This document shows, piece by piece, positions 23,047-34,489 of a stretch of 64,000 nucleotides of DNA (within the stretch, counting starts at the first letter, position 1; every line of letters starts with the position of its first letter). A program made the position numbers and the translations under genes. Source of the stretch: Mantis religiosa (taxonomy: Eukaryota; Arthropoda; Insecta; Mantodea; Mantidae); contig CM060953.1 of assembly GCA_030765055.1 (NCBI GenBank), positions 24,555,919-24,619,918 on the forward strand, written 5' to 3'. Under the pieces are notes generated by a model that saw only the letters and a list, made by a program, of their open reading frames with translations, was not told where the DNA came from and did not search any database.

Positions 23047-23844
23047 CGCTGGCTCCGTAGCTCGGTCGGTAGTGCACCTGCCTGCCGGGTTCGATTCCCG
23101 ACATTGGGCGTGGGGATTTTTGTCAACCAAGATAATTTCACATCTTCCCCGGTCTGTAAGTATGTTGAGTCCAGAGGTTCTACTCCCATTAGCCTTGAAC
23201 CCGTAGGAACAAGACCCGGGCCTCTTTCAACCAGGGAGTTATCCGAGCTGTCCCTTAAAGGGCGCCCGGCATCCTCCGTGGGGCTTTCCATAGAGCAAGA
23301 CCTAGTTTCCTAACAAGCCCCCCCATCTGGTCCTAGGGACACAAGACGGGATGGAAGTGGATACGCCACTTTCGCGCGTCAACACTCAAGGTGAAGGCTA
23401 CCGATATGACCTCGGTGGGGCCGCCTGGTGATCTAGCACACCTTCTACTAGCTGAGCAGGCTAGTACCCGGAAACTTAATGGCTTCCCTCAACCCCGTCC
23501 GAAGACGTACCCAATCTCCCACGGGTATCGGGAACACACTGCCCCCTCGAAGCCATCCCAATCCGAACAACTCCCGAAGGAGGGGCCCGGCTGTTCGACC
23601 CGAGGTTCCTCTAGTAACGTCAGAGGTACCACGAGTGCTAAGGGTCCGCAGCGCCCGCACTTTGGCAGCTGAAAGGGACGGATCCCTTCCCCTATGGGGG
23701 GTCTGTAAGTATGAATGAGAATGCGAATGTGTGCGTAATCTAATGATTAAAACACAATATGAGTAAACACCTTCGATATTCTCCGAAGGAGAACGGCCGC
23801 CGATATGACCATTGCAGTTGAAGATGGGGTATAAATGGAACAAA
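23047..23844 (+). repeat. SINE family 2, split copy
   Basis: Plus-oriented. The tRNA-like head CCGTAGCTCGGTCGG...GCACCTGCCTGCC...GGGTTCGATTCCC starts near 23049 and lacks about 14 bp between the anticodon loop and the B box compared with the 37.6-kb copy. The body runs to 23164, is interrupted by the GC-rich element 23165-23699, and resumes at 23700 through GGAGAACGGCCGCCGATATG to the 3' end GGGGTATAAATGGAACAA. A diverged direct repeat AAGATACGTTTA (23035-23046) and AAGATGCATTTA (23845-23856) is the likely duplication of the SINE insertion itself. Confidence 0.9.
23165..23699 (+). mobile_element. GC-rich 535-bp inserted element (family C) with perfect 14-bp duplication
   Basis: The insert splits SINE 2 and is flanked on both sides by the identical GGTCTGTAAGTATG (23151-23164 and 23700-23713), which shows a recent-looking insertion with a 14-bp target-site duplication. 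It is much richer in G+C than its surroundings. Its first ~380 bp match, in reverse orientation, 51437-51771, sharing for example GGGGCCGCCTGGTGATCTAG and GGGATGGAAGTGGATACGCC. No poly(A), terminal inverted repeat or recognisable protein was found. ORFs 22989-23291, 23391-23672 and 23448-23888 differ in frame and strand and are not conserved in the other copy. The duplication length suggests a retroposed sequence. The parent is unidentified. Confidence 0.8.
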
Positions 23845-23856
23845 AAGATGCATTTA

Positions 23857-26800
23857 ATTAACATCCCAAGTAGAAGAGCAAAATACACAACGTAGAAAGT
23901 TCAACAAACGAGCAGAAGCAGGGACAAAAAAAAACTCCTTGCTTCTCCGTCCAAAACAAGGCATTCGGTACTCGCTTGGTTTCTAGCCACACTCCACCAG
24001 AAACACGCTCCTATTTCGTTTGTGGCTCAAGACTATCTTGCGTTTTAATCAACTATTCAAATGGAAACAGCTCATTAGTCGTCAAAGCTAACAATGAGAA
24101 TAGCAAAACCACTTACTGGTCTATTTGAGAACATATATGTTTCAATGTAAAACGATCCTATAATAAACTTATGGAGGGCAAGAAAGAACTGAGATACACT
24201 TTCAACGCTATTAGCTGAGGAGTGGAGGACAAAAATTCTTGAGTGTTTAAAGAGACGTTCGCAATAGGAACCTAGTCCAAGAACGCAAGTTCTCTTTCTC
24301 CCTTCCACATGTTTACTACAGGATCGTTCAAATTTGAGCCGCACAACAAACACAGCTACTCCCTAGCTTAACAACATTTCAATCACACCATTAGTCACTA
24401 TTAGAGACTATAGCTTAGGAGAATTCAGTCATGAACTGAAGCTCACTGAAAAATGAAGTTGCACTATCCCGAATGATGTACGGTGGTCTAAGGACTCGTC
24501 AAACAAGTCGCGAAAAATAGCGTTTTTCAGACTGGCCTACTAATGAGGCAAACAAATGGTGCACATGAAGTGAAGCAACGACCGATCGAGCTCTTTGTGC
24601 TTTGCATAATATTGCCCAGCCAGACTGGTTGCTTACGTCAGCGCCTCACGTTCAGATCCTTGCTCCATTTATTACTTCCACAACCACGTCCACCTTGCCA
24701 CATGTCTGCAATCATCAGTGCTTTCAGAAACCATCTCAGCTCACCTCATGCTCGGAGCTACCAAACTGTCCTTTTATTTTGATTCAGTTTTCCTTTTGAC
24801 ATTTCCTCTTAAGCCGATTCAATTACCGAAGAAAGTCGCTGAAAATCTACAGTGGCAACAAATGTAAATGTTTAACTGTAGTTAAACGCTATAGGCTCAA
24901 TTTAATTTCTCCAGGTTTAAGGGTTCCGTTTAAGAAGAACCTGCTTTATTACATGCAAAATAAACGAACTACCTTAATAAATATGAAAAGAAGCTTGCAC
25001 GAAGGCCAAAGAAATCTACGAACACAAAATGCTGATGTGTCGTGACAACCGGTACAACTATTTCCTTGAACTCGTAACTCTAACGTTAAATTTCAAGTTG
25101 GAGTGAATCTATGAAAACTTGTATACCGACCTGACCGTACCGTTACAGGGATAGCCAAACGTCCTCACGATGATGAGCTTTCAACACGCATGTCTGTTTC
25201 TTCAATGTGGCAATCAAATCACTTTCAAAATTGCGGATCCGTGAAGAAATACCACCAAGGAAAAGCGAGAGTCCAGGTTCGTTGCTCTGTGTGCGCGAAC
25301 CGAGTCTTCTTTCATTAACCCTTTTAATGACTTGCCAGATATGTAATATAATTCACCCTAATCCTTCAACAAATAAAACATTCAGAAAACACAAATTCAA
25401 AAACGAAAAATAAGCACATCTAAGAAAGGTTCTAAGTTATCCATCATATCCATTTATCATATCATAACGCTTTCTTGCCGTAGATAAGAGTCTAAGAAAT
25501 AAAAATTGAATGTTCACTTAGAGAACAAATTTGGGAATATTGGTAGTTACTGGTCTGCTACCAGTTGCTCCAGTGGTTTTCTCAGGGTATGCGTGGTGAG
25601 TGTGAAAATGGACAACACCTTTTAACATGGTTAAACAATGTAATGGAGGCTAATAGTTATCTGAAGCTGGTAATTGTGACGCTCGAACCGTTCCCATGGC
25701 TTTACAGAAACCTTGCACTGATTATTCTTGCAGCAGTTCTCGGATCTGTGCTAAGCACTAATGAAGCCATCACTTCAGCCAATGGAATTCGCAGAAATCA
25801 CAAATGACAGATACATGTTCACTCCACGTGAAGTAATCGATGCGTTATCTGAGAGGTATCTATAACCAGAGATAAATCAATGGTAACCGTTCGAGCAGCG
25901 CGACAATGCCAATTAGAAATAGTAATTATCGAGGTATATACGTGATAAGTGCTGTGCGGCACGGCCTTTAGGCAACTTGCTCGTTGAAGATTTACCCTGG
26001 AGTATGGATAACGGTAAAATACTTGTGTAACACAAACATTTTAGAAATAAACGCTCCTTTGTCAACTCAAGTCTTGCCTAAGGAAGTTGCTACTTGTGTT
26101 ATCAAATTTAAAGCTTTTCATTCACATATGAAACGCTACTTTACTGTGATTTACTGAATGTTAATTTCATTCCGAATATTAACAAATTTGTCCACATGCA
26201 TTTCTGAACGTCTTCAAACCTGAGCTAAGTGATTTTTTGTGGTTCACCGAACTTCAAATTTCCTTTCAACTAACTTCCTTTTCTTCAACACGGAACTTGA
26301 TATGACCTCTTCAATTCTTTGCCAAATGTTTAACTATCGCTTCTTAGCATAACGAATTAATTAAAAGTATTAAGCTATCTCTATTGTTTCCATTAAATTC
26401 TTATTAACCAATAATTCCAGTGTCAAGAATCCATGCATAATAATCATCGTGAATCCAAATTTCGCTGTACATTTATCTTTGAAACTCTTCGCAAGCACTG
26501 GATAGTTTTGAAAATCAGCTTACAACCTCATAACACAGCAATGCAGGGAACTGTTTAGCTCTCTTCAGTTGTCAATCACTACATAGCAATAAACATCGAA
26601 GACAGCATGATCTGCTTCCTCATGTCTGATCGATATGTATTGGCAGCACCAACTAGTCACTTTTTTCCCTCCCCGTATATTTTTATACAGTAAAAGAAAT
26701 TGTGTAACTGGCGACGTGATGTCTCTTCTCTCACGTAAGATGCCTGTGGAGTCATTTGACGGCGAGCTGTTGTTCAGATAGAGATAAGAAGGCACTGTTT

Positions 26801-27298
26801 ACTTAAAGTCTCGTGAAGAAAGTCTACTCAGGTTGTACACCTACGTATGTCAAACACCACAGAAGTTAAATGTAAAAATTATCAATTGTGTATTTTAATG
26901 GTAAACAAAAATGGTCCATACAATGAAAAATTAACATTTTGCTAATTATATACCGATTTTGATAATACAAAATATGTATCTTTTTTTAAAGATTGAACTT
27001 GTGTGAAACAGCCGTAATTTTAGTGAGTTGATTAGATGGTTAATATTGCTCCAGTAATATCCCCTAGAGAAAACTTACATCCCAACATCTTTATAATTCT
27101 AATTTCGAGTTTTAGTACAAATTTCGAAATAAAGTGAAGAAAAATTGATCGGGTAGCAGGTTTCGAACGTGGCAAAATTTAGGGCGGGGGGACAGAAGGC
27201 AAGAAAAACCATGAAATTCTAAAATGGTTATCTGAACTTGTGCAGATACATTTTAAAACTCGCGTAAAATAATTTTATCACCAGTGTGCTTTCAAATA
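23857..27298. other. No gene recognised
   Basis: About 3.4 kb with ORFs below 95 codons (24075-24353 minus, 25565-25807 plus, 26565-26795 minus). About 30 bp around 25805-25840 (AAATGACAG..., then TTCACTCCACGTG) resemble 34225-34260 and may be a trace of an old repeat. Nothing else stands out. Confidence 0.4.
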
Positions 27299-27492
27299 TA
27301 CGAGGGCTGTTCAATAAATAATGATCATAACTTTTTACGGTCATAATTTTTTGCACTAAAATTCAATATTATTATATTCTTTTAGCACAATGTGAAACAA
27401 ACACGCCGTAGCAGTTCCATTGTTGGTACTCCTGGTTCCCGCCTGTGAGAACCAGGCAAGTTCAGACATGTTCAGTATCGCCTACCGCTGCA

Positions 27493-27807
27493 ATGGAGGT
27501 AACACGCGAGGAAAAATATGCAGCTTTGAAATTCTGCTTTCATCTCAACAAATCTTCAGTTGAGGCCTATTCAATGCTACATGAGAACTATAGAGAGTTG
27601 GTTCTTCCCTACAGCACAGCTCGAATGTGGTTTAAAATGTTCAAAGAGGGGAGAGAATTTCAAAGAAAGGTGGACCCGGTGCTCCAGTTACTGCTCTTAC
27701 GGAAGAAAACCAACACTGCTGCTGCCATTGTGAGAGAGGATCGACGAATTACCTTAACATCACTTTCTGAAATACTGAACATTTCATTGGATGCCACATT
27801 TCCGTGA
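27493..27807 (+). pseudogene. mariner transposase N-terminal part (HTH region), copy 1
   Basis: The start codon at 27493 follows the leader shared with copy 2. The 104 codons contain the N-terminal DNA-binding region of mariner transposases: FCFHLNKSSVEAYSMLHE, then STARMWFKMFKEGRE, then the linker with VREDRRITLTSLSEILNIS. The deletion joint is at about 27793 (GGATG joined to CCACATTTCCG) and shifts the frame, so translation stops at 27807. The first catalytic aspartate (the TADETW region) is lost with the deleted segment. An upstream in-frame ATG at 27445 exists, but homology starts at 27493. Confidence 0.9.
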
Positions 27808-28186
27808 AGCAGGCTGGATGCTGCTCCACGATAATGCACAGCCGTATAGTGCCAATGTTGTTGCTGAATATCTTACAAAAATCAACTTGAAGTGCATCCC
27901 TCACCCTCCCTATAGCCCGGATTTAGCCCCATGTGACTTTTTTCTATTCCATAACTTGAAGAAACGTCTTCGTGGGAGGCATTATCCATCATCAGAAGCA
28001 GTGGTGAAGAATGCGGAGGCGTTTTTGAAGTATCTCTCAAAAAATGGTTTCCAGCATGTCTTTGAAAACTGGCAGAAACGCTGGGACAAGTGCATCGCAT
28101 TCAGGGAAGACTATTTTGAGAAGGACCATCAAAATTGTATGAGTAAAGGTGCGTTGTCAAAAAAAATTGTGATCATTCTTTATTGA
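27793..28186 (+). pseudogene. mariner transposase C-terminal part (DD34D catalytic end), copy 1
   Basis: After the deletion joint the frame encodes FREAGWMLLHDNAQPYSANV and on to PPYSPDLAPCDFFLF. The second aspartate (LHDNA) and the third (PCDFF) are separated by 34 residues, the mariner DD34D spacing, and YSPDLAP is the family signature. The tail GFQHVFENWQKRWDKCIAF is typical of the C-terminus, and the ORF stops at 28184-28186 just before the inverted repeat. Two of three catalytic residues are present but out of frame with the DNA-binding part. Confidence 0.9.
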
Positions 28187-28198
28187 ACAGCCCTCGTA

Positions 28199-29986
28199 GA
28201 ATAAGAACTGTTTTTTTAATAAGACCCATAAAATTATGCCTTCAAAATGTTCAATTTCATCCCATGTACACCCCTAAGCAATTGCGTCCTGGTACCTGAG
28301 AAATGTCATTCTTTTCCTATTCTTAAGATACATCTTATTTATCGTAACCTTTCAATTACTTATATTTCCCGCTAATTCCTCTATTCCGGTAACTGCAACC
28401 ATCGCCTTTTCTAATGCGATCACAAAGGACGAAACAATAAAAAAGGGGGGGGGAGATACTTTCACTGCAGATTCGTGCAACACAAAGGATATAGTTTTCG
28501 TTCCCGTTACATTAGCCACGACAAACATTTGTCTTTTAAATTACGCAATATCAATTACGCTCAGAACTAGAAGACAGTATTTATATCGCAAAATAAATTT
28601 TAACAGTAATGGAGGATAGCAAAATGTCTCAATGTTAGGGTCCATTTCAACTGAACATTCATATAACACCTAATACTATTATCTTTTAAATGATCTCTAC
28701 ATAATTGCTGTGTTAGACATCTGTTTGCTCCTGCTTCCCGTTTTCATATATAACACAGCGTACATTGAGTTGCACAAATAGCCAAAAAAGTTAAATGCAT
28801 TAATGTATTCCTCGTCAGATTGTTTCGGGTGAGAAAATTCCATTAAAACTGTCCGCCTTCTTCCTAAAAAGGAAACTTGACCTAAATACGAAGTTAGGGA
28901 GGGAGCACCCCCCCCCCCTTCACACACACACATTTGTACCTCTAGTCCGCGGACAATAGGCATAACTGTAATTGCTAATTATCTCCGCCACATACAGCAA
29001 TCCAACCGAGACTCTAGACCAGTGATGCCCCCCACCTTATGCTAAAGAGGGAAGAGCGTATTTGCCTCCAGCTTTTCGACGCGATATGATGCATTCAAGG
29101 GACTCAAACAAATGAGTAAAGAGGAAATGCTTCACGCACTAAACAAAGGAGATACGGGAGAAAGATACTGTGCGCATCTCTGCTCTAGATAGACATTACG
29201 CTTTTATGAATAGAGAACCGAATTACTGAAATTCCCCAAAAGCCAACTGTAACACATTAGAAACATTATAAAGATGATTACTTTTGGTGACAAATGTTTA
29301 GTTAATACCAGCAGCTGCTACAGAATGTAAAGACGGGACGAAATTTGGTGTAAACTGCAATTGTTATTTTGGCGGCATAGGATTACGTAACTTGCAGAAT
29401 GTCAATTGTTCAGTTTAAAGCAATCCTTTATTGCATAGAGGCCACTGGTATTGACATTACCAAATCCTAGCGAAAGGTAGCTTGGGGTGCGATATGGTGA
29501 TAATCTTCATGTCGAATCCTTGGAAGATTCTAAACTTACAGAATCTAGCGTATATATGATACATTTTCGTTATGCTATTCCCGAACTCTTTCTGACATAT
29601 ACATTTTTTTCTTTAAGATCCTCCAGGAGAGTTCAAAATGTATATTTACCTATAGTGAAATTGCCGTATCGAATAGAATAACTTCTCTCACATTGTAAGT
29701 ACATAGAGAAGGTAGAATTTTTTTACATATGTATCGTTTTCAAACCATTAAATATTATAACAAATATAACGAAAACGAACTTTATTATGTGTTGTGTTTT
29801 AAGCAATTACTCTTACGGATTGAAACCTCGAATCAGGCACAACAGCTATCAACAGTGGACTCCGCCATCTAGAGAAAACTCCTAGAACCATGCAATTTCC
29901 CTTCTTCAGACACGAAAGGGAATATAATAGCTGGAACTGAAATGCAGGCTGAGACAAGAACTTTACCTTTTGTTTATTTACAAATA
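28199..29986. other. No gene recognised; short homopolymers
   Basis: Contains a G9 tract (about 28445), a C tract (about 28910) and (CA)n near 28920. ORFs are all under 90 codons and unrecognised. Confidence 0.45.
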
Positions 29987-29988
29987 TA

Positions 29989-31227
29989 CATTCTGCCACG
30001 AAAGTGCAGGGAATTGATCAGATAAAAATTTGGTATAAGAGGACATTCGAAATTATCGTTGTCGCCAAGTTCGCACATCTTTCCCCTATACCCACGCGGA
30101 GTTTGTCATCTGTCACCTAGTTTGCTTACAGAGCACCATTTTTAGTGCATCTTAAAGGTGTGCTGCAATTCTGCAATAAAAATATTAAACAAAGAATCTG
30201 TCTTAAAATTTTGCACTGCAAATGGTATTTCGTGTGCCGAATCGCTGAAAATGTTTAGAGGGCTTACGGTGAGTCGACTTTTATCAAAAACGCGTGTACG
30301 AGAGTTACGGTGAGTTCAAAGGTGGTCGACATGCCTCGCTCTGGTTGGCCATCAACAGTTTCAACTGAACTTCGCTAAAGTGAAGGAAATGGTGTGTGAA
30401 AATCGCCATTTAGGTCAGAGAGATTGCCGCTGAACATTCTGCGACTCATGACTAGATTGTCATTTTAAACGAATTGTTTGGGCATGACACGTGTTGCCAA
30501 ACGATTAGTTCAGAAAGAGAACTTTTTGCAAAAACTTAATCGCGCAAGGATCGCTAAAGACATGCTAGAACGACCAACTCCGAACCCACAATCATGAATC
30601 TGGTGATGAACAAGTTTGACACACAAACAAGTAAACAATTTTCCGAGTGGCGCCTTCCAACTGAACCAAAACCCAAAAGCGCACGTCAAAATCAAAACTG
30701 AAAGTCATGTTCACTTTTTTCCCCGATTATCGTGGTGTCATGCCCTCGGAATTCTTACCAGGTCAGACGGTAAATAAACACTTACCTGAGCGCTATGCGG
30801 CGTTTGAGAGAACAAATACGACCGAAAAAGACATTTGTAGGAGGACTACTCATGAATTCTGTGCCACGATAACGCTCCAGCTCACAAGGCTATCATTAAG
30901 AACGAATTTCTGGCCAAAAACTCAACAAATCTCATCGAACAACCAGCGTATTCACCCGATCTCTCTCCCGGCCGACTTTCTCTTTCCAAAACTCATATTA
31001 CCACTTCGAGGTACCCTTTTACAGTCGATAGAAGACAAAGGAGAATTCATTTTAAAACCCCAACACACCTCTGAGATGCACTGACATGACGTCCTGTATA
31101 CAAACTAGATGATAAACTCCGCGTGGGAATAGAGGAAAGATGCATTCACTAACTTAGTGACAATTTCGAATCAGTCTTACACGAGATTTTATTATGATCA
31201 ATTCCCGGCACTTTGTTGACACAGTAG
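29989..31227 (+). mobile_element. Old mariner element of a second lineage, long inverted repeats (about 1.24 kb)
   Basis: The two ends are complementary over roughly 130 bp (29989-30125 and 31100-31227). Shared blocks are AAAGTGC.GGGAATTGATCA, ATTCGAAATT and ATCTTTCC.CTAT.CCCACG, then CGCGGAGTTT.TCATC and CTAGTTTG. TA flanks both proposed ends (29987-29988 and 31228-31229). The size equals a standard mariner, but most mariners have inverted repeats near 28 bp, so these are unusually long. The interior is a decayed transposase gene (next entry). The exact ends are my best alignment. Confidence 0.8.
30175..31083 (+). pseudogene. mariner transposase pseudogene, full-length but frameshifted
   Basis: Fragments in all three frames appear in family order. 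The N-terminal helix-turn-helix region comes first (RICLKFCTANGISCAESLKM near 30198-30265, SKTRV and EFKGG to about 30325). Next is FPDYRGVMPSEFLPGQTVNK (30719-30780), followed by the catalytic end HDNAPAHKAIIKNEFLAKNS and then AYSPDLSPADF (about 30868-30980). The second and third aspartates are 34 residues apart (DD34D). The DYRGV..EFLP.GQTVNK block resembles the irritans-type mariners rather than the family of the 27-kb and 40-kb copies. Multiple frameshifts and stops break it. The ORF 30707-31084 covers only part of it and leaves the true frame. Confidence 0.8.
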
Positions 31228-31229
31228 TA

Positions 31230-32371
31230 TAGTTATGGCACATGGTTTTAATACCTGACGCTAAAGGAAGAGCCTGGAGAAACGACCTAATTGGATGGTA
31301 GTACCTGTGTAACGGTGATGCTGACAGAATGGCTGCATGTGCCTTTGGACTCGCTCCAGCGAATATTAAACGCTGTCAAGTCTGCAGATAAGGTCATCCC
31401 TTTACATTGCTAATTCTTTAACATACTGCCTCCATCTGTAACATGTTTCTCCAAATCACTCTATTCCAACGTTTTCTCACGTCTCCCGTATCTTAGCTGG
31501 CGTGTATTTCTGAAATGTCTGCAACAGGTGCAGACGATTTTCTGTTAAAATGCAACGGCTTTCTGTTTCAGGTGCATTTTCTAAACGTGTAGGTAGATAC
31601 GTTGCACGAGTGTTTGTTTCTGTGGGAAGCATCCAAATGTACGCGATAAGATAACAGACTTCTTATCAGTATTCGGACGTTTTGACGTCTAATCAATAAC
31701 ACGGAAAGCCTCAATACATGTCCAATATTGTCCGTTTTATAGAAATGGGTGTATGCATACTAACATGTATACGAACGCTGCTCTTGTTACTCGATCTGAA
31801 GGGTAAAATGCATGGAATATTTCGAATTAGTATAAAGCACGTTTCTTCGCAGTGTATATAAGGTATATACACCGAATTAACACCTTCAAAAATGTCGTCT
31901 AAACCACTGTCGTCGAGGTAGAAATTGGAAGTTAATCACTATCATCTGAGAGTCATCACCAATTTAGCATCATGTACGCTCTTAAAGAACTATCCCTTAA
32001 AAACTACAGGTAATTTGTGCTAGTGCATGTGTTCTTAACACTTGCTTTAATCTTAAGGCACAATAGACAATGAAAGCTAAGGGAGACTTAATGAAGGGAA
32101 TGACGTTACTCCAATATTACTGTCGGATTGCAAAAGCTATATTACTGATTTTAGAAGCATGTTACTTATTTGAAACATGAAACAAGCCATGTTTATCATG
32201 GGTGTCATCTCATCATATATACTTACGCCGTATGTAACATCTTAAGTCATATCGGCAGGTTTACCTTCAGAACTGCTCATAGTCAACGAGTTTCACCATT
32301 GGTAAGAGCAAATTTAAATAAATCTCAGACAGATAGGGAAGACAGGAAATAATTAGCTAAAGAAGTTCCTA
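31230..32371. other. No gene recognised
   Basis: Short ORFs only; no repeat recognised. Confidence 0.45.
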
Positions 32372-32440
32372 TCTCCAGCCAGGAATCTAACTAGGGATTT
32401 TCGAATCTGAAGGTTAGCTGCTGAAAACAGACCAGAGAAG
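32372..32440 (-). repeat. Possible tRNA-derived SINE relic
   Basis: On the minus strand, GTTAGATTCCTGG differs by one base from a pol III B box and lies about 45 bp after CTCTGGTCTG, a poor A-box candidate. There is a T- and pyrimidine-rich body downstream. Weak evidence. Confidence 0.25.
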
Positions 32441-33249
32441 CGATCACGCACAAGTGTGTTACCTCAGCCAGAGGAACTCGAGGCTAAAGAGGTAGCAGCT
32501 CCTGAAGGAACATCAAAACTTTTTGTTGATCCACAGTTGTATGTGAGCCTCTCCAAACATTAACCTCATGCTTTCCTACGCAGAAAATTCGATCCTTGTG
32601 GTTGAATTTTGTTTCTTGGGTGGTGTATCGAATTCCTAACCTATCCAGGTCACCGATTACCAGTCTCCGTCCTCTCCTTCACAAGGTCAAGTGCATGTAC
32701 AGGATATCGCCCGCAGTCCAAAATGCGTAGAGCTGGGTATCTATTACATCAGACGTCGAGATCGGCCTTGTCAACTTCTGAGCAGCTGAAGGCGCATTTC
32801 CTAACAGATCCTTAACTGTAAACACTTAGCTGGGTCGTTAATATTCCGTTTTCCATATGCATCTCGAATGAGCTTACAATTACATAAAATGCTCTAGAAG
32901 TAGGCACGTAATTGTTAAAAAGTGGCCGGAGAGTGATTTAATTCTATGTTGCACTGATACTTTCTCAAAAGTAGAGATAAGTAACATCTAGATTGAGAGG
33001 GACTATAAATCCCATTAAAACTGAAACAAGTATTCGGCAGCGTTGTTGTATCTTGCAAACTTTGAACTAAATTTCTAATTAGCCACACAGTTCAATATTT
33101 CATTAGTGAGGGCAATCCTCATAAATGTACCGCAAACCAAGGTTCTAAAACCCGAAACACAAAGTAGAACAAATGCGTTGGCACGAGAAACAGGAATATA
33201 TTGTGAGCATATAGTTTTATTTGACAGCCCGAAAATGTAAAATACTTAA
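32441..33249. other. No gene recognised
   Basis: Short ORFs only; no repeat recognised up to the foldback arm. Confidence 0.45.
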
Positions 33250-34071
33250 TGTTGCTCCACAGAGCGTTGAGGCGTATTGAACTTCAGGTGACCAGCGCTG
33301 TGATGGTCTCTTATCGGGTCTTATCTGGTCGATTAGAAGAGTGAAATATTAGTAAGTTGACGTACAGTAAGTTACGAAACACAAATAGAGCGATAGGAAG
33401 CTGCGTGTGTCTATATGATATTTCTCGCGCAGGCCGGTGTATGATACATTGCTGTCCAGAAGACATGATTAGATACATATATCTGAACAGAGTATACGTA
33501 CTAGAATAGAAAGCGAGAAAGTGTATCGACAAAAATTCGCAACACAAATCAGCTTATCGCACATACGCGGCGAGTCTAGTCTATGTATAGCCTGTTCAGA
33601 TATAATCAGGTCTTTTGTGTGTGGGGGGGAGTGTAATTTACGTCCTCCAACCTTAAGCCATATCGGACGATGAATGAAATGATGCTCAAATGAGCCCATG
33701 GTCCCTGGAGCTTAGAGCTACCCGACATTCGTCTTTCAGGATAAGGGAAAACCCCGGAAAAACCTTATCCAGGTAACTCACCCTGACCGAGATTCGAACT
33801 CAGGACCTCTTGAACGTGAGGCAGACACGCTACCATCTACGCTACCGAGGCGGGCATCATGTCTTCTGGACAGTAATGTGTCATACATCGGCAGGCGCGA
33901 GAAATCATATATAGACGCAGCTTCCAGTCGCTCTATTTGTGTTTCGTAACTTACTGTACACCAACTTACTAATATTTCACTCTTCTATTCGACCAGATAA
34001 GACCCGATAAGAGACGATCACAGCGCTAGTCACCTGAAGTTCAATACGCTTCAACGCTCTGTCGAGTAATA
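33250..34071. mobile_element. Foldback family B element carrying a nested SINE
   Basis: The left arm (33250-33469, continuing imperfectly to about 33510) and the right arm (33856-34071) are reverse complements over about 210 bp at roughly nine matches in ten. The inner part of the right arm (about 33575-33612, with CTGTTCAGATATAATCA) pairs with 33470-33510, so the palindrome was continuous before a SINE inserted at about 33618. Without the SINE and its duplication the element is about 570 bp with a centre of about 65 bp. It encodes no protein. A solo arm of the same family is at 13617-13765. No certain target-site duplication at the outer ends was found. ORFs 33311-33547 and 33469-33699 are shadows. 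Confidence 0.88.
33618..33855 (-). repeat. SINE family 1, copy c, inserted in the foldback arm
   Basis: Minus-oriented, nearly complete: G/T-rich tail remnant, CATATCGGACGATGAATG signature, body, B box (plus AGATTCGAACTCAGG) and head ending CTACCGAGGCGGGC at 33855. It is flanked by ATCAGGTCTTTT (about 33606-33617) and ATCATGTCTTCT (33856-33867). Comparison with the intact left arm of the host element shows that this sequence was single before insertion, so this is a verified target-site duplication. Confidence 0.93.
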
Positions 34072-34489
34072 CACTGGAAACTCTGTCTAGTCAACGCAAG
34101 TGCAGTTGCGCCACAAAGGAGACGGACCCTACCGCCCACTAGTGACCGTCATAAATCTACCTCCACACTTCAGAAATGGAACAGTGTCGTAGAGGACCAA
34201 TAGCAAACCTGATATTCTGGAAATGACAGTCGCATGTTTACTCCACGTGGAGTCTCAGTTGCCAAAATTTCAAATTCCAGTTGATCTGTTTCATTACGTG
34301 CAGAAATTCGTTGTGTGTCACGATGTGGAGACCGTGGGAGGGAAATGCAGTGGTAAATGCAATTGAAGTAGTAGATAACTTTCAGTCAAGTGAAAATAAT
34401 CAAAGTGAAAACAATAGTGTGAATGAATTGGAAAGTGTTGCTGGGCCGAGTTATGTTAGTGGAGAAGCCTCAAAAAAATAAAAATAAAA
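34072..34489. other. Stretch with an unrecognised 66-codon ORF
   Basis: 34281-34481 plus encodes a Ser/Asn/Glu-rich peptide (with ENNQSENNSVNELES). It lies just upstream of the DDE transposase fragment but in a region that does not match the family N-terminus. It could belong to the same element or be chance. Confidence 0.35.

Larger units (their letters stand above)
27301..28196 (+). mobile_element. mariner element copy 1, internally deleted (896 bp)
   Basis: Bounded by terminal inverted repeats beginning CGAGGGCTGTTCAATAAA (27301 onwards and its complement ending at 28196) and flanked by the TA duplication typical of the Tc1/mariner superfamily (27299-27300 and 28197-28198). A full-length mariner is about 1.3 kb, so several hundred bp are missing from the middle of the transposase. 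It is the sister of the element at 39797-40682, with closely similar ends and 5' leader. It is non-autonomous. Confidence 0.95.

Noticed and set aside
22989..23888. ORFs of 69-146 codons in a GC-rich block, possibly a gene
   Set aside because: They lie inside SINE 2 and the family C insert, overlap on both strands, and are not kept open in the 51-kb copy.
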